Shown: positions 45,408-54,967, numbered from the stretch's first letter. The stretch: DNA of 64,000 bases from Azospirillum brasilense (GCF_005222205.1 NZ_CP032349.1:124001-188000), one strand, 5' to 3'. Translations and numbers: made by a program. Notes: generated from the letters alone by a model not told the origin.

Positions 45408-46562
45408 ATGGTACCTACGATGGTGGATGTCAATAAACCCTCCAGCGGCACCTTGAACAGGGAAGCTTTTTCGAAAGCGAAGGCGACCGGTGCGACGATC
45501 GAGTTCCAATCCGTCCGCAAGGTATATGGATCGATAACAGCACTGCACGATTTTTCTCTGACCATTCATCCCGGCGAGTTCCTGACGATCCTCGGGTCGA
45601 GCGGATCGGGCAAAACGACGGCTCTGAATGCACTTGCGGGTTTCTCCGGGGCGGACTCGGGCGACATCCTCATCGACGGCAAGTCGGTGATCGACGAGCC
45701 GCCGGAGCGCCGGAATCTGGGGATGGTGTTCCAGAACTATTCCCTGTTCCCGCACATGACGGTGTTCGACAACATCGCCTTCCCGCTGCGGATGCGCCGC
45801 GCCCCGCGTAGTGAGATCAACGAACGGGTGGAGCGGGTCCTGGAGATCGTCCGGCTCGGCGCGCTCGCCAAGCGGATGCCCCGCGATCTCTCCGGTGGAC
45901 AGCAGCAGCGAGTGGCTTTCGCCCGCGCCATCGTGTTCGAGCCGCCCGTCCTGTTGATGGACGAGCCGCTCGGCGCGCTCGATCTCAAGCTGCGCGAAGC
46001 GCTGCAGTTCGAGATCAAGGAAATCCAGCATCAGCTCGGCTGCACCGTGGTCTATGTAACTCACGATCAGCGCGAGGCGCTCGCCATGTCGTCGCGCATC
46101 GTCGTTCTGCGCGACGGCCGGATCGAGCAGGTCGGCACCCCGTCCGAAATGTACGACGCGCCGAAAAGCCGCTTCGTCGCCGATTTCATCGGCCAGACCA
46201 ACCTGCTGGCCGCCGATCTGTCGACGGCCGGATCGGTGTCCATTTCCGAACTGGGCGCCGTTTACCGGGATGCGGACTCCCAGGCCCGCCAAGGGGCTTG
46301 GTACGCCAGCGTTCGTCCCGAAAAGCTTCAGCGCCGCCCGGCCGAAGGGGCGGACATTGCCGTGGGCGTGACCGTTCAAGAAGCGGTGTTCCTCGGCGAC
46401 GTGATCGAGTACAGCGCCCGCACCGCCCATGGTGCGCTCATCCACTTCCGGGAACAGAGACGCGACAGGGATCGGATCCCGGAACGCGGCGAGACGATCA
46501 GTCTCGTCCTGCGACCCTCCGACGTCGTCCTCGTTCCGGATCTCGCCAAGACCGGTCGCTAA
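45408..46562 (+). CDS. Spermidine/putrescine-type ABC transporter ATPase (PotA-like)
   Basis: 384 residues. Walker A GSSGSGKTTALN (about 62-73), Q-loop VFQNYSLFPHMTVFDNIAFP, signature LSGGQQQRVAFARA, Walker B LLMDEPLGALD, H-loop YVTHDQREAL and a C-terminal TOBE regulatory domain (residues 290-384). First gene of a six-gene operon. Substrate class by family: polyamines, betaines or other organic cations, sometimes organic anions. Confidence 0.92.
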   Translation: MVPTMVDVNKPSSGTLNREAFSKAKATGATIEFQSVRKVYGSITALHDFSLTIHPGEFLTILGSSGSGKTTALNALAGFSGADSGDILIDGKSVIDEPPERRNLGMVFQNYSLFPHMTVFDNIAFPLRMRRAPRSEINERVERVLEIVRLGALAKRMPRDLSGGQQQRVAFARAIVFEPPVLLMDEPLGALDLKLREALQFEIKEIQHQLGCTVVYVTHDQREALAMSSRIVVLRDGRIEQVGTPSEMYDAPKSRFVADFIGQTNLLAADLSTAGSVSISELGAVYRDADSQARQGAWYASVRPEKLQRRPAEGADIAVGVTVQEAVFLGDVIEYSARTAHGALIHFREQRRDRDRIPERGETISLVLRPSDVVLVPDLAKTGR

Positions 46563-46584
46563 AGAACTGATTGGGAGTGCCGTT

Positions 46585-47649
46585 ATGAAGAAGCTGCTGT
46601 GGAGCCTCTCCGTTGGAGCGGCGATTGTCGGCGGTGCCGGCGACGCCGCCCTGGCCCAGTCCGGCAACAAGTCGATCACGATCGCCAATTACGGCGGTGC
46701 GTGGGCGGAAACCCTGAACCGCATCTGCATCGAGCCGTTCACCAAGGAGACCGGCATCACCGTCACCCAGGCGGCGACCGAAGACTCCCTTGCCCAGATC
46801 CGCGTCCAGCAGACCACCAAGAACATCCTGTGGGACATTGCGCCCACCGAACGTTCGGGCTTGCCGGTCTCGTCCAAGAATGGCTGGCTGGAGCCGATCG
46901 ACTGGTCGGTGGTCGACCCGGACAACAAGCTCCCGCCGGTTGCCCGCAAACAGTACGCCATCGGCGCAATCGCCTATTCCACCACGATCGGCGTGCGCAC
47001 CGATAAGCTGCCGGAAGGCAAGAGCTTCGGCGGCTGGAAGGACTTCTGGGACGTCAAGACCTTCCCCGGCCCGCGCACACTGCGCAACTCCCCGGCGGAA
47101 AATCTCGAATTCGCCCTGATCGCCGACGGCGTAAAGCCGTCCGAAGTCTATAACGTGCTGCGGTCGCCGGAAGGCGTCGACCGCGCGTTCAGGAAACTGG
47201 ACGAGATCAAGCCGGCGATCACCGTCTGGTGGACCAGCGGCCAGCAGCCGGTCCAGCTGCTCGCCAGCGGCGAGGTCTTCTACGCGACAGCCTTCAACGG
47301 CCGCATCCAGCAGCTTCAAAAGGACAAGCTGCCGGTCAGGATCATCTGGGATGGCGGATCGCTGGACGTCAGCTACTATTCCATCGTGAAGGGCGCCCGC
47401 AACGTGGCCGATGCCCAGAAATTCATGAACTACTGCTGGAACACACCGACGCGCCTGGCCGAGATCGCCCGCGCCATGCCCTACTCCTCCTTCAACCCTG
47501 ACATCTACAAGATCCTCTCGGCCGACGAGGCCAAGGAACTGCCGACCAGCCCGGCGAACCTCGACGTTCAGTTCGCGCTGGATTCCGAATATTGGGCTGA
47601 AAACCTCCCGCGCATTCAGAAGCGGTGGGAAGCTTGGCGCCTGCAATGA
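46585..47649 (+). CDS. PotD-like ABC transporter substrate-binding protein
   Basis: 354 residues. Signal peptide MKKLLWSLSVGAAIVGGAGD with cleavage after AALAQ. The mature part ITIANYGGAWAETLNRICIE, PFTKETGITVTQA and TVWWTSGQQPVQLLASGEVF is typical of the PotD/extracellular solute-binding family 1 subgroup. Start at 46585 follows TTGGGAGTGCC. The last 4 bases overlap the first permease gene. Confidence 0.9.
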   Translation: MKKLLWSLSVGAAIVGGAGDAALAQSGNKSITIANYGGAWAETLNRICIEPFTKETGITVTQAATEDSLAQIRVQQTTKNILWDIAPTERSGLPVSSKNGWLEPIDWSVVDPDNKLPPVARKQYAIGAIAYSTTIGVRTDKLPEGKSFGGWKDFWDVKTFPGPRTLRNSPAENLEFALIADGVKPSEVYNVLRSPEGVDRAFRKLDEIKPAITVWWTSGQQPVQLLASGEVFYATAFNGRIQQLQKDKLPVRIIWDGGSLDVSYYSIVKGARNVADAQKFMNYCWNTPTRLAEIARAMPYSSFNPDIYKILSADEAKELPTSPANLDVQFALDSEYWAENLPRIQKRWEAWRLQ

Positions 47650-48542
47650 GCGACGGCGTTGCCATGCCGCGCGATGGGAAAGGGGCGGCGCGCGGCAGGC
47701 GCGCGCCTCTCTCCTCCCTCTGGCTGCTTGCCCCGGCGGCCGTGCTGTTCCTCTTCGTGTTCATCCTCCCGGTGGGCGAGGTCGCGTTGTGGAGCGTGCA
47801 GGGTGAAGCCGGGCTGTCGGCGGAGAATTACGAGGCGGCACTCGGCGCGGGCCCATACCGGACGATCCTGTTCGGAACCTTGCAGCTTTCCTTCGGCGTG
47901 GCCTGCGCCTGCATCCTGGTCGGTTATCCGGCCGCCTATTTCCTCGCATCCCGCCCGCCGCGCAACCGGACCCTGCTGCTCCTGCTCATCCTGACCCCGC
48001 TGTGGGTCAGCGTGCTGGTGCGCACCTTCGGCTGGATCGTCGTTCTCGGCCGGGAAGGGCTGGTGAACTCCATGCTGATCGGGATCGGCGCCGTCGACGG
48101 GCCGCTCCAGATGCTGTACACGCGCGGAGCCGTCTACATCGCGATGGTTCAGGTCCTGCTGCCGGTCGCCATTCTGGTCATGTTCTCGACCATGACCACC
48201 ATCAACCGCTCTCTGTTGATGGCGTCCCGGATTTTGGGCGCATCGCCGTGGCGCGGCTTCGTCCACATCTTCCTTCCGCTGAGCGCGGGGGGAGCGGTCA
48301 ACGCCTGGATGCTCACCTTCGTGCTGGCGCTCGGCTTCTTCATCACCCCGGCGCTGGTTGGCGGTCCGAAGGAGACGATGATCGCGAACCTGATCGCGAC
48401 GCAGATCACGCTGACCCTCGATTGGGGCCTGGGTTCGGCGCTGGGCGTGGTGTTGCTGATCGCGGGCTTTGCCGTGGTGGGCGCCATCGCCCTGCTCTTC
48501 CGGCGCGTGACGGGGCTGAGCGGCCATGGAGGCTCGCGATGA
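47646..48542 (+). CDS. PotB-like ABC transporter permease
   Basis: 298 residues with six membrane segments (LLAPAAVLFLFVFILPVGEV first). The coupling loop is ASRILGASPWRGFVHIFLPL. Starts in a 4-base ATGA overlap with the binding-protein stop and ends in another with the next permease, so the genes are tightly coupled. Confidence 0.9.
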   Translation: MSDGVAMPRDGKGAARGRRAPLSSLWLLAPAAVLFLFVFILPVGEVALWSVQGEAGLSAENYEAALGAGPYRTILFGTLQLSFGVACACILVGYPAAYFLASRPPRNRTLLLLLILTPLWVSVLVRTFGWIVVLGREGLVNSMLIGIGAVDGPLQMLYTRGAVYIAMVQVLLPVAILVMFSTMTTINRSLLMASRILGASPWRGFVHIFLPLSAGGAVNAWMLTFVLALGFFITPALVGGPKETMIANLIATQITLTLDWGLGSALGVVLLIAGFAVVGAIALLFRRVTGLSGHGGSR

Positions 48543-49342
48543 AACGATCACTTTGGGAAAAGTCCGGGCGCTACCTGCTTCCGGTCTATTTCGTCGGCGT
48601 CCTGCTTTACCTGCTGCTGCCGTTGTTGCTGGTCATACCGATGTCGATCAGCGAAACGCGCTACCTGAAGTTCCCGCCGCAGGGCTTCACGCTGCGCTGG
48701 TATGAGGAGTTCTTCGCCTCCGCCGGCTGGATCGACGCCACCCTGCGCAGCCTGCTGATCGCCGCGGCCAGCGCTGCGCTGGCCACCGCCATCGGCACCG
48801 CGGCCGCCCTCGCACTGAGCCGGGAGAACAGCAAGGCTGCCCGCGCGGCCGGACCGGTCTTCCTGGGTCCTCAGGTGGTTCCGGTCATCATCCTGGCGCT
48901 GGGCACCCTGCTGGTCTTCAGCCGCTTCGGCCTTTACGGCTCGCTGTGGGGGGTGGTTCTGGTCCATGCCGTTCTGGCTCTGCCCTTCGTCACCACCACG
49001 GTGTCCGGGGCGCTGCGCCAGACCGGCGACACGCTGGCCCGCGCGGCCCGCGTGCTGGGGGCGAAGCCGCATGAGGCCTTCTGGCACGTCACCTTGCCGA
49101 CGATCCGTCCGGCGGTGATCTCGGCCGGCGTGTTCGCCTTCTTCATCTCCTTCGACGAGCTGGTCATCGCCCTGTTCGTCATGGGGCAGAACGAAACCCT
49201 GCCCATGCGCATCTGGGCGGACATGCGTCACGACCTGACGCCGGTCGTGGCCGCCGTCGCCACGCTGCTGATCGTCGTCACCTTCGTCGCTGTCTTCATG
49301 AGCGATCTGATCCAACGCCGCGCCCAACGGCGCGCGGGGTGA
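48539..49342 (+). CDS. PotC-like ABC transporter permease
   Basis: 267 residues, six membrane segments. LPLLLVIPMSISETRYLKFP is characteristic of PotC; coupling loop AARVLGAKPHEAFWHVTLPT; SFDELVIALFVMG near the end. ATGA overlap with the PotB-like gene. Followed after 82 bp by the acyl-CoA ligase gene on the same strand. Confidence 0.9.
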   Translation: MKRSLWEKSGRYLLPVYFVGVLLYLLLPLLLVIPMSISETRYLKFPPQGFTLRWYEEFFASAGWIDATLRSLLIAAASAALATAIGTAAALALSRENSKAARAAGPVFLGPQVVPVIILALGTLLVFSRFGLYGSLWGVVLVHAVLALPFVTTTVSGALRQTGDTLARAARVLGAKPHEAFWHVTLPTIRPAVISAGVFAFFISFDELVIALFVMGQNETLPMRIWADMRHDLTPVVAAVATLLIVVTFVAVFMSDLIQRRAQRRAG

Positions 49343-49424
49343 CGGGTCGCCCGGCACCGCGCGCCAGCGCCGCACCTCAAATGGGCCACCGCACCCGACG
49401 GCCCCATCACCCAGGGAAAGTGTG

Positions 49425-51050
49425 ATGTTCTCAGATTTCCGCAGGGAAGAACCCGATGCTCTTGCCCACCGCCTGGAGGCGATGACGCTTCCAGATTCGG
49501 TGTATGACCTGCTGCTGACCACCGCCACCCGTGTCCCGACGGCGCCCGCTTGGCGCTTCCTCGACGATAGGGTGGAGCGGAACTGGGGCGAGGTCCTTGC
49601 CAGGGTCGATACCGCCGCCGCCGCCCTGTCCGCCATCGGCATCGGCCCGGGGGTCCATGTCGCGGTTATGGCGTGGAACCGCGAGGAATTCCCGATCACT
49701 TGGCTGGCGCTGTCGCGTCTCCAGGCGGTGATGGTGCCGGTCAACGCGACCTACACCGCGCGTGAGGTCGAGTATGTCCTGAGGACCTCGCTCGCCACCT
49801 ACATGATGCTGGAAGCGGAGTTCCTGCCGCATCTGGACAGGCTGGAAACGGTGACGCTCGATCCCTCCCGCATCATCGTGATCGGCGATGCGGTGTCGGA
49901 CCGTCACCGCAACTGGCAGGTCCTGATGGACGAGGCCCGTGGCCGTCAGGCCCCGGCGATCCCCCGTTCGATGGACGCCACGCTGAACCTCCAATACACC
50001 TCTGGCACGACGGGCTTCTCCAAGGCCTGCATGCTCAGCAACGAGTATTGGCTGTGCCTCGGCATCAGTTCGACCGAGTTCTTCGCCACCGACCTGCGCC
50101 GCTTCTATGTCGGTTCCAGCTTCTTCTACATGGTGGGGCAGCGCATCCTGCTGAACGCCATGGTCAGCGGAGGCTGCGCCTTCTTCCCGCGCAAACCGGG
50201 CGCCAAGCGCTTCATGCCCGACGTATCGGCGCTGGATTGCGATTACTGCGCCCTGTTCGAGATGGTTTACAAGCAGCCGCCGCGCCCGGGCGACGCGGAC
50301 AACAAGCTGAAGATCGCCACGATCTTCGCATTCGGCCCGGAGAGCCACGTCGACTTCCAGCGCCGCTTCGACGTGTATGGCCAGGAATTTTACGGCATGA
50401 CTGAAATCGGCGGCGGCAGCTATGTCCCCGCCCATCGCCTGCCGGAGATGACTGGATCGGGAAGCTGCGGCGTGGCCGCTCCCTTCCGCGAGCTGATGAT
50501 TGCGGGCGAGGACGGCAAGCCGGTCCCAACCGGCCAAACGGGCGAGCTGTGGGTTCGCGGCCGTGGCATCCTCAAGGGCTATTTCGGCAATGAGGAAGCG
50601 ACGGTGGACGCCTTCACCGACGGATGGTTCCGAACCGGCGACCTTTGCCGCGTGGATTCCGAGGGCTATCACTACATCCTTGGCCGCACCAAGGACATGG
50701 TCCGCCGCATGGGCGAGAACATCGCCTCGCGCGAGGTTGAAGTGGTGCTGCGCGCGCTCGACCAGATCCAGGACGCCGCCATCGTGCCGGTGCCCGACGA
50801 TTACCGCGGCGAGGAGATCAAGGCCTACATCCTGCTGGCCCCCGGTGTGTCCCCGGACTCCTGCACGCCGGAATTCATCGCCGATCACTGCTCCCGCCAT
50901 CTCGCCGGGTTCAAGGTCCCCCGCTACTACGAGTACCGCGACAGCTTCCCGCTGACCGACTCCCAACGGGTCCAGAAGAAGCATCTGATCGCCGAGAAGC
51001 CCGACCTGCGCGTCGGTGCCTATGACCGGCAGGAAAAGACCTGGCGCTGA
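49425..51050 (+). CDS. CaiC-like acyl-CoA ligase
   Basis: 541 residues of the AMP-binding superfamily. Phosphate-binding motif LQYTSGTTGFSKACML (about 188-203), GMTEIGGGS, the hinge GWFRTGDLCRVDSEGYHYIL then GRTKDMVRRMGENI, and the C-terminal catalytic lysine among Lys518/Lys519 (RVQKKHL). Overall pattern resembles crotonobetaine/carnitine-CoA ligase and related short-chain ligases. Preceded by AGGGAAAGTG. It would activate the imported acid with CoA. Exact substrate unknown. Confidence 0.85.
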   Translation: MFSDFRREEPDALAHRLEAMTLPDSVYDLLLTTATRVPTAPAWRFLDDRVERNWGEVLARVDTAAAALSAIGIGPGVHVAVMAWNREEFPITWLALSRLQAVMVPVNATYTAREVEYVLRTSLATYMMLEAEFLPHLDRLETVTLDPSRIIVIGDAVSDRHRNWQVLMDEARGRQAPAIPRSMDATLNLQYTSGTTGFSKACMLSNEYWLCLGISSTEFFATDLRRFYVGSSFFYMVGQRILLNAMVSGGCAFFPRKPGAKRFMPDVSALDCDYCALFEMVYKQPPRPGDADNKLKIATIFAFGPESHVDFQRRFDVYGQEFYGMTEIGGGSYVPAHRLPEMTGSGSCGVAAPFRELMIAGEDGKPVPTGQTGELWVRGRGILKGYFGNEEATVDAFTDGWFRTGDLCRVDSEGYHYILGRTKDMVRRMGENIASREVEVVLRALDQIQDAAIVPVPDDYRGEEIKAYILLAPGVSPDSCTPEFIADHCSRHLAGFKVPRYYEYRDSFPLTDSQRVQKKHLIAEKPDLRVGAYDRQEKTWR

Positions 51051-51120
51051 CGCCAACCCCATCCCATCCCCATCGACCCAATCCGAATAGGCCAGCCGGC
51101 CTTGAATGAGGACTATTGCC

Positions 51121-51888
51121 ATGCCCGAAATTTCCACGCGGACGGAGGGCGCAATCCGCATCCTGACCATCTCCAACGAACGCAAGCGGAATGCGTTCGA
51201 AGGGTCGATGGCGGCGGACTTCCTCCGCCTTCTGAACGAAGCGGAAAGCGATGACGCGGTGCGCGTGATCGTGGTCACGGGGGCCGGGGACATCGCCTTC
51301 TCCAGCGGCCATGACCTGAACGAGATCGCGTCCGGCGCGCACGCCGAAAGCAACCTGGGGGAAGAACCCTTCTTGCGCCCACGCAGCATGCACAAGCCGG
51401 TGATCGCGGCGATCAACGGCCATTGCTATGCCGCGGCCCTCATCTTCGCGGTGAACTGCGACCTGCGGGTGGCGAGCGCGAATGCGGCCTTCGGTTCGCC
51501 GGGGGCGCGTCTCGGCATGCTGCCCGAGGGCGGCCAGATCGGCCGTCTGCCGCGTCTGATGACGTCGGCCCGCGCGCTCGAGATGATGCTGACAGCGAAC
51601 CCGCTGTCGGCCGACGAAGCCTACCGGACCGGCTTTATCAACCGCCTGACTGAAAAGGGCGAGGCTTTGAACGAAGCCCTCGCCCTGGCGCGCGACATCG
51701 CCAGGAATTCCCCGTCTGTGGTCGCCGCGATCAAGGCCGGGGTAATCCTGGGTGAACTCGAAGGGGTCGAGGCCGCAGCCATCTATGAAGCGACGGTCGC
51801 CCGCCGACTGGAGACGGAAGCCGATGCCCGTGAAGGTGTCAGCGCCTTCCTGCAAAAGCGCGCTCCCGTGTTCCGTGGCGGTGCATGA
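51121..51888 (+). CDS. Enoyl-CoA hydratase/isomerase family protein
   Basis: 255 residues, crotonase fold. TISNERKRNAFEGSMAADFL, oxyanion-hole FSSGHDLNEIA, second oxyanion block PVIAAINGHCYAAALIFAVN, and Glu in GMLPEGGQIGRLP as a catalytic carboxylate. The start at 51121 is preferred (TGAGGACTATTGCC before it) over ATG 51106. Probably hydrates the enoyl-CoA made by the ligase. Last gene of the operon; IS debris follows. Confidence 0.88.
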   Translation: MPEISTRTEGAIRILTISNERKRNAFEGSMAADFLRLLNEAESDDAVRVIVVTGAGDIAFSSGHDLNEIASGAHAESNLGEEPFLRPRSMHKPVIAAINGHCYAAALIFAVNCDLRVASANAAFGSPGARLGMLPEGGQIGRLPRLMTSARALEMMLTANPLSADEAYRTGFINRLTEKGEALNEALALARDIARNSPSVVAAIKAGVILGELEGVEAAAIYEATVARRLETEADAREGVSAFLQKRAPVFRGGA

Positions 51889-51977
51889 CGATGGTCTTGG
51901 AGGGTGGAAGACAACGGTACCGTCAATTTGTCATCCACCCAGTTGCCTGGGCCAACGGTAACGGGATATGGGGCAGC

Positions 51978-52180
51978 ATGACAACGCGCCCCGATCCCCG
52001 CTCCGCCGGCTGCCGGTATCCCGCTGAGATCATCGCGACGGCGGTGTGGCTGTACTTCCGTGGTGCTGTCAGGTTGGCGAGCTCGCCCTGTTCGTGGCAG
52101 GTTTCCGGTCATGAGCACGACGCCAAATCCGTACCGCGGCTTCCGCTTTCCGGCGGCGATCATCAACGAGGCCGTGTCAG
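51978..52180 (+). pseudogene. Two nested IS6-family left-end fragments
   Basis: 51978-52052 encodes MTTRPDPRSAGCRYPAEIIA then TAVWLYFR, an IS6 transposase N-terminus. At 52066 it is cut by a second left end, GTCAGGTTGGCGAGC, followed by MSTTPNPYRGFRFPAAIINE from 52111, nearly the same start as the intact IS6 copies at 52557 and 57264. That copy ends near 52180. Together with the intact copy at 52508 this makes three IS6 left ends in 530 bp. Confidence 0.65.
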
Positions 52181-52220
52181 CCTGTGTGAAAACAGGATTC
52201 CCGCCGCCTGACGGTCGAGC

Positions 52221-52254
52221 GACAATGCCCGCAACGCAAGCTGCGGGCATTGTC
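52221..52254. other. Strong 13-bp hairpin
   Basis: GACAATGCCCGCA at 52221-52233 pairs perfectly with TGCGGGCATTGTC at 52242-52254 around an 8-base loop. No T-run on the plus strand. It could be a terminator for traffic across the IS debris or part of an unrecognised element. Confidence 0.5.
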
Positions 52255-52340
52255 ATGTCAGGCCGCATTGAAGGTGTGAACCGCGCCGGCTTTGGCGGAG
52301 GCCGCGAGGGTCGGGACAGACCACAATGATGGTCTTCCCA

Positions 52341-52507
52341 TCAGCCCACAGCGTAAGGCGGCGGACCAACCTCTACGCGCCCCCCCCCGCCGCGTACCAG
52401 CCCCTGCTCCTTGGCCCGGTCCAACAGGTTCTTCACCGACGACCGGCTCCAGCGCAGACCGCCGCGCGGCGTGCCCTGCCCTAAGCCCTGCAGCCGGCGC
52501 GCGGCGC
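52341..52507 (-). pseudogene. C-terminal HTH-like fragment cut by IS6
   Basis: On the minus strand a frame open to the IS boundary reads GLGQGTPRGGLRWSRSSVKN, LLDRAKEQGLVRGG and ends VEVGPPPYAVG with a stop at 52341. It looks like a winged-helix or recombinase C-terminus. The rest is missing, presumably removed with the IS6 insertion at 52508. Weak assignment. Confidence 0.35.
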
Positions 52508-53332
52508 GGCGTTGTCAGGTTGGCGTGGGCCTCTCCGGCGTGGCAGGCTGGCGAGCATGAGCACGGCGTCCAATCCCTATCGCGGTTTCCGCTTTCCGGC
52601 CGAGATCATCAGCGAAGCGGTGTGGCTGTACCACTGCTTCAGCTTGAGCCTGCGGGAAGTCGAATTGATCCTGGCGGCGCGGGGCATCGAGGTCAGTTAC
52701 GAGACCATCCGGGAGTGGGGTTTGCGCTTCGGCCGGGAGTTCGCCACCACGCTCAAGCGCCGTCGACCCCAGCCGGGCGACAAATGGTTGTTGGATGAGG
52801 TGTTCATCCGCATCCGCGGCAAGCAGCACTACCTGTGGCGCGCCATTGACCAGAACGGGGTGGTGCTGGACATCCTGGTACAGAGCCGGCGCAACACGAA
52901 GGCAGCCAAGCGCTTCTTCCGCAAACTGCTGAAGAGGTTGCGCTATGCGCCGCGGGTCGTCATCACGGACAAGCTGAAATCCTACGCGGCAGCGAAGAGG
53001 GAGATGAGGCTCGCCAGTGAACATCGGCAAAGCCAATACCTGAACAATCGCTGCGAGGTCTCGCACCAGCCGACCCGACGGCGTGAGCGACACATGAAGC
53101 GGTTCAAATCCGTCCGGCAGGCCCAGCAATTTCTCTCCAGCCATAGCCCGATCCACAATCACTTCCAACTGCGCCGCCACCTGATCTCCGCCTCCGAGCA
53201 CCGCGCCGCCCGCGCTCGCGCCTTCACCGCTTGGCGCGAGGTGACTGGCCTTGCTCAGGTCAGCTGACCTACGCCCCACAAGCGGGGCTGCTCATCTTCA
53301 TTGCGTCCTTGGCTGGTCAAGTTGACAACACC
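52508..53332 (+). mobile_element. IS6-family element, copy A
   Basis: 825 bp. Ends GGCGTTGTCAGGTTGG at 52508 and, on the opposite strand, GGTGTTGTCAACTTGA at 53332 are imperfect inverted repeats (12 of 16). The boundaries were set by comparison with copy B at 56489-57313, with which the sequence agrees over the whole 825 bp as far as I can see; similarity stops at both points. No 8-bp target duplication flanks it. Confidence 0.85.
52557..53267 (+). CDS. IS6-family DDE transposase (copy A)
   Basis: 236 residues, the usual IS6 length. MSTASNPYRGFRFPAEIISE, an HTH (SLREVELILAARGIEVSYET), then the DDE core: Asp in LLDEVFIRIRGKQHYLWRAI, Asp in VVITDKLKSYAAAKRE and Glu in TRRRERHMKRFKS. Identical in sequence to the protein of copy B. 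Intact and probably functional. Confidence 0.92.
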   Translation: MSTASNPYRGFRFPAEIISEAVWLYHCFSLSLREVELILAARGIEVSYETIREWGLRFGREFATTLKRRRPQPGDKWLLDEVFIRIRGKQHYLWRAIDQNGVVLDILVQSRRNTKAAKRFFRKLLKRLRYAPRVVITDKLKSYAAAKREMRLASEHRQSQYLNNRCEVSHQPTRRRERHMKRFKSVRQAQQFLSSHSPIHNHFQLRRHLISASEHRAARARAFTAWREVTGLAQVS

Positions 53333-53602
53333 CTTGCCGGCTTCACCGGCAGCTCCGGCAGGCCCGGCGGCGAACAGGGCCTCGTCTTTCCGCTCAGGAG
53401 CGGCGGCCAGCTGGTCGTCGCCTCGGGGGCGGGCGCGTCCGGCGCCACGGCCTACCGGGTTGCCGTCGCCGATCCGGCTGCCGTGGCGGAGCGCCTCCGG
53501 CACCGGAACCTGCCGTTCCGGACCGCCGGCGATGGCGTGACGGTTGGAGCGGCCGAGGCGTTCGGCGTGGCGATCCAGTTCGACACGGCCGGGACGCGGT
53601 GA
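53333..53602 (+). pseudogene. C-terminal fragment of a glyoxalase-like (VOC) protein
   Basis: From the IS edge the frame reads LAGFTGSSGRPGGEQGLVFP, LRSGGQLVVASGAGASGATA, YRVAVADPAAVAERLRHRNL and ends VTVGAAEAFGVAIQFDTAGT with a stop at 53600. The pattern with repeated betaalphabeta units suggests the second half of a VOC/glyoxalase-like protein. The 5' part was removed by the IS6 end. Confidence 0.55.
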
Positions 53603-53734
53603 CGGGGGCCTGAGGACAAAGCTCATGCACGGCCGTCATGCCGCCGTGAACCGCCGCCGTCTCTGCTCGTGATCCTTCACCAACAAGACGGCCTTCGTCG
53701 GAGGCCGACCGCCAGGCGATATCAGAGAACCGCA

Positions 53735-54967
53735 ATGTCATCACTCGAAGCCGGCCACGACACGCCCGCCGCGCCCGCCTCCCCGCATGCCCACGAGCGT
53801 GGCAATGTCCTGCGCCTTGCCGTCGCACAGGCGCTCGCCGGCGCGAACGCGGTGGTCATCTACGCGACGGGCGCCATCGTCGGTAACACGCTGGCGCCCA
53901 GCCCGGCATTGGCGACGCTGCCGATCTCCATCTTTGTTGTGGGGATGGCGCTGTGCACGCTGCCGGCCGGCGTCATCGCCCGGCGCCACGGCCGCCGCGC
54001 CGCCTTTCTGGCAGGAACGGGATGCGGTGTGCTCGTCGGCCTAATGTCCGCCCTCGGCGTCGTGCTGGGATCCTTCTGGCTGTTCTGCGCGGCGATGATC
54101 TTCGGCGGGGCCTACGCGGCCGTGGTGCTCTCCTTCCGCTTCGCCGCCGCCGATTGCGCCCCGATGGAGCGCCGGCCACGCGCCATGTCCGCCGTGATGG
54201 CGGGCGGGGTGTTCGCCGGGGTCATCGGTCCGCAGCTCGCCACCCACACGATGAACCTGTGGCCACCTTACCTGTTCGCGGCCACCTATCTGGCGCAGGC
54301 GGCCGTGGCAGCCGTATCCGCCCTCGTCCTGGTCGGCGTCCGGCTTCCGATTCCAACGGCGGCGGAGGTCGCCGGCGACCGTCCGCTCGGGGCCATCGCA
54401 CGGCAGCCCCGCTTCATCACCGCCGTCATCTGCGGGCTGGTGTCCTATCTGCTGATGAACTTCCTCATGACGGCCGCCCCTCTGGCGATGCGGCTGTGCG
54501 GCCTGCCGCAGGAGACCGCGAATCTCGGCCTGCAGTGGCACGTGATCGCGATGTATGCTCCGAGCTTCTTCACCGGGCGGCTGATTACCCGATTCGGCGC
54601 TCCCCGCATGGCGACCGCCGGACTGGCGCTGATTGCCGCCGCCTCCGCGGTCGGGCTGGCCGGGATGGAGGTGGCGCATTTCTGGGTCAGCCTGATCCTG
54701 CTGGGCGTCGGCTGGAACTTCGGCTTCCTGGGTGCGTCGGCCCTCGTGTTGGAGTGCCACCGTCCCGAGGAGAAGACGCGGGTCCAATCGCTGAACGACT
54801 TCATCGTGTTCGGGACGATGGCTGTAGGCTCCTTCGCCTCCGGCGGCCTGCTGACAGCCTATGGATGGGACACCGTCCTCTGGGTGTCGTTCGCTCCCCT
54901 CGCGGTGGCGTTGGCCGCTCTCGCCGCCACGGCGGCCCTGCGACCCGACCATAATACGGTCGGCTGA
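53735..54967 (+). CDS. Major facilitator superfamily transporter
   Basis: 410 residues, 12 predicted membrane segments: LAVAQALAGANAVVIYATGA, then ISIFVVGMALCTLPAGVIAR and the conserved RRHGRRAAFLAGTGCGVLVG loop between helices 2 and 3. C-terminal half with FFTGRLITRFGAPRMATAGL. Single-gene transcript inside the IS6-bounded segment. Substrate unknown; resembles DHA1-type exporters. Start at 53735, weak ribosome binding site (CAGAGAACCGCA). Confidence 0.87.
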   Translation: MSSLEAGHDTPAAPASPHAHERGNVLRLAVAQALAGANAVVIYATGAIVGNTLAPSPALATLPISIFVVGMALCTLPAGVIARRHGRRAAFLAGTGCGVLVGLMSALGVVLGSFWLFCAAMIFGGAYAAVVLSFRFAAADCAPMERRPRAMSAVMAGGVFAGVIGPQLATHTMNLWPPYLFAATYLAQAAVAAVSALVLVGVRLPIPTAAEVAGDRPLGAIARQPRFITAVICGLVSYLLMNFLMTAAPLAMRLCGLPQETANLGLQWHVIAMYAPSFFTGRLITRFGAPRMATAGLALIAAASAVGLAGMEVAHFWVSLILLGVGWNFGFLGASALVLECHRPEEKTRVQSLNDFIVFGTMAVGSFASGGLLTAYGWDTVLWVSFAPLAVALAALAATAALRPDHNTVG

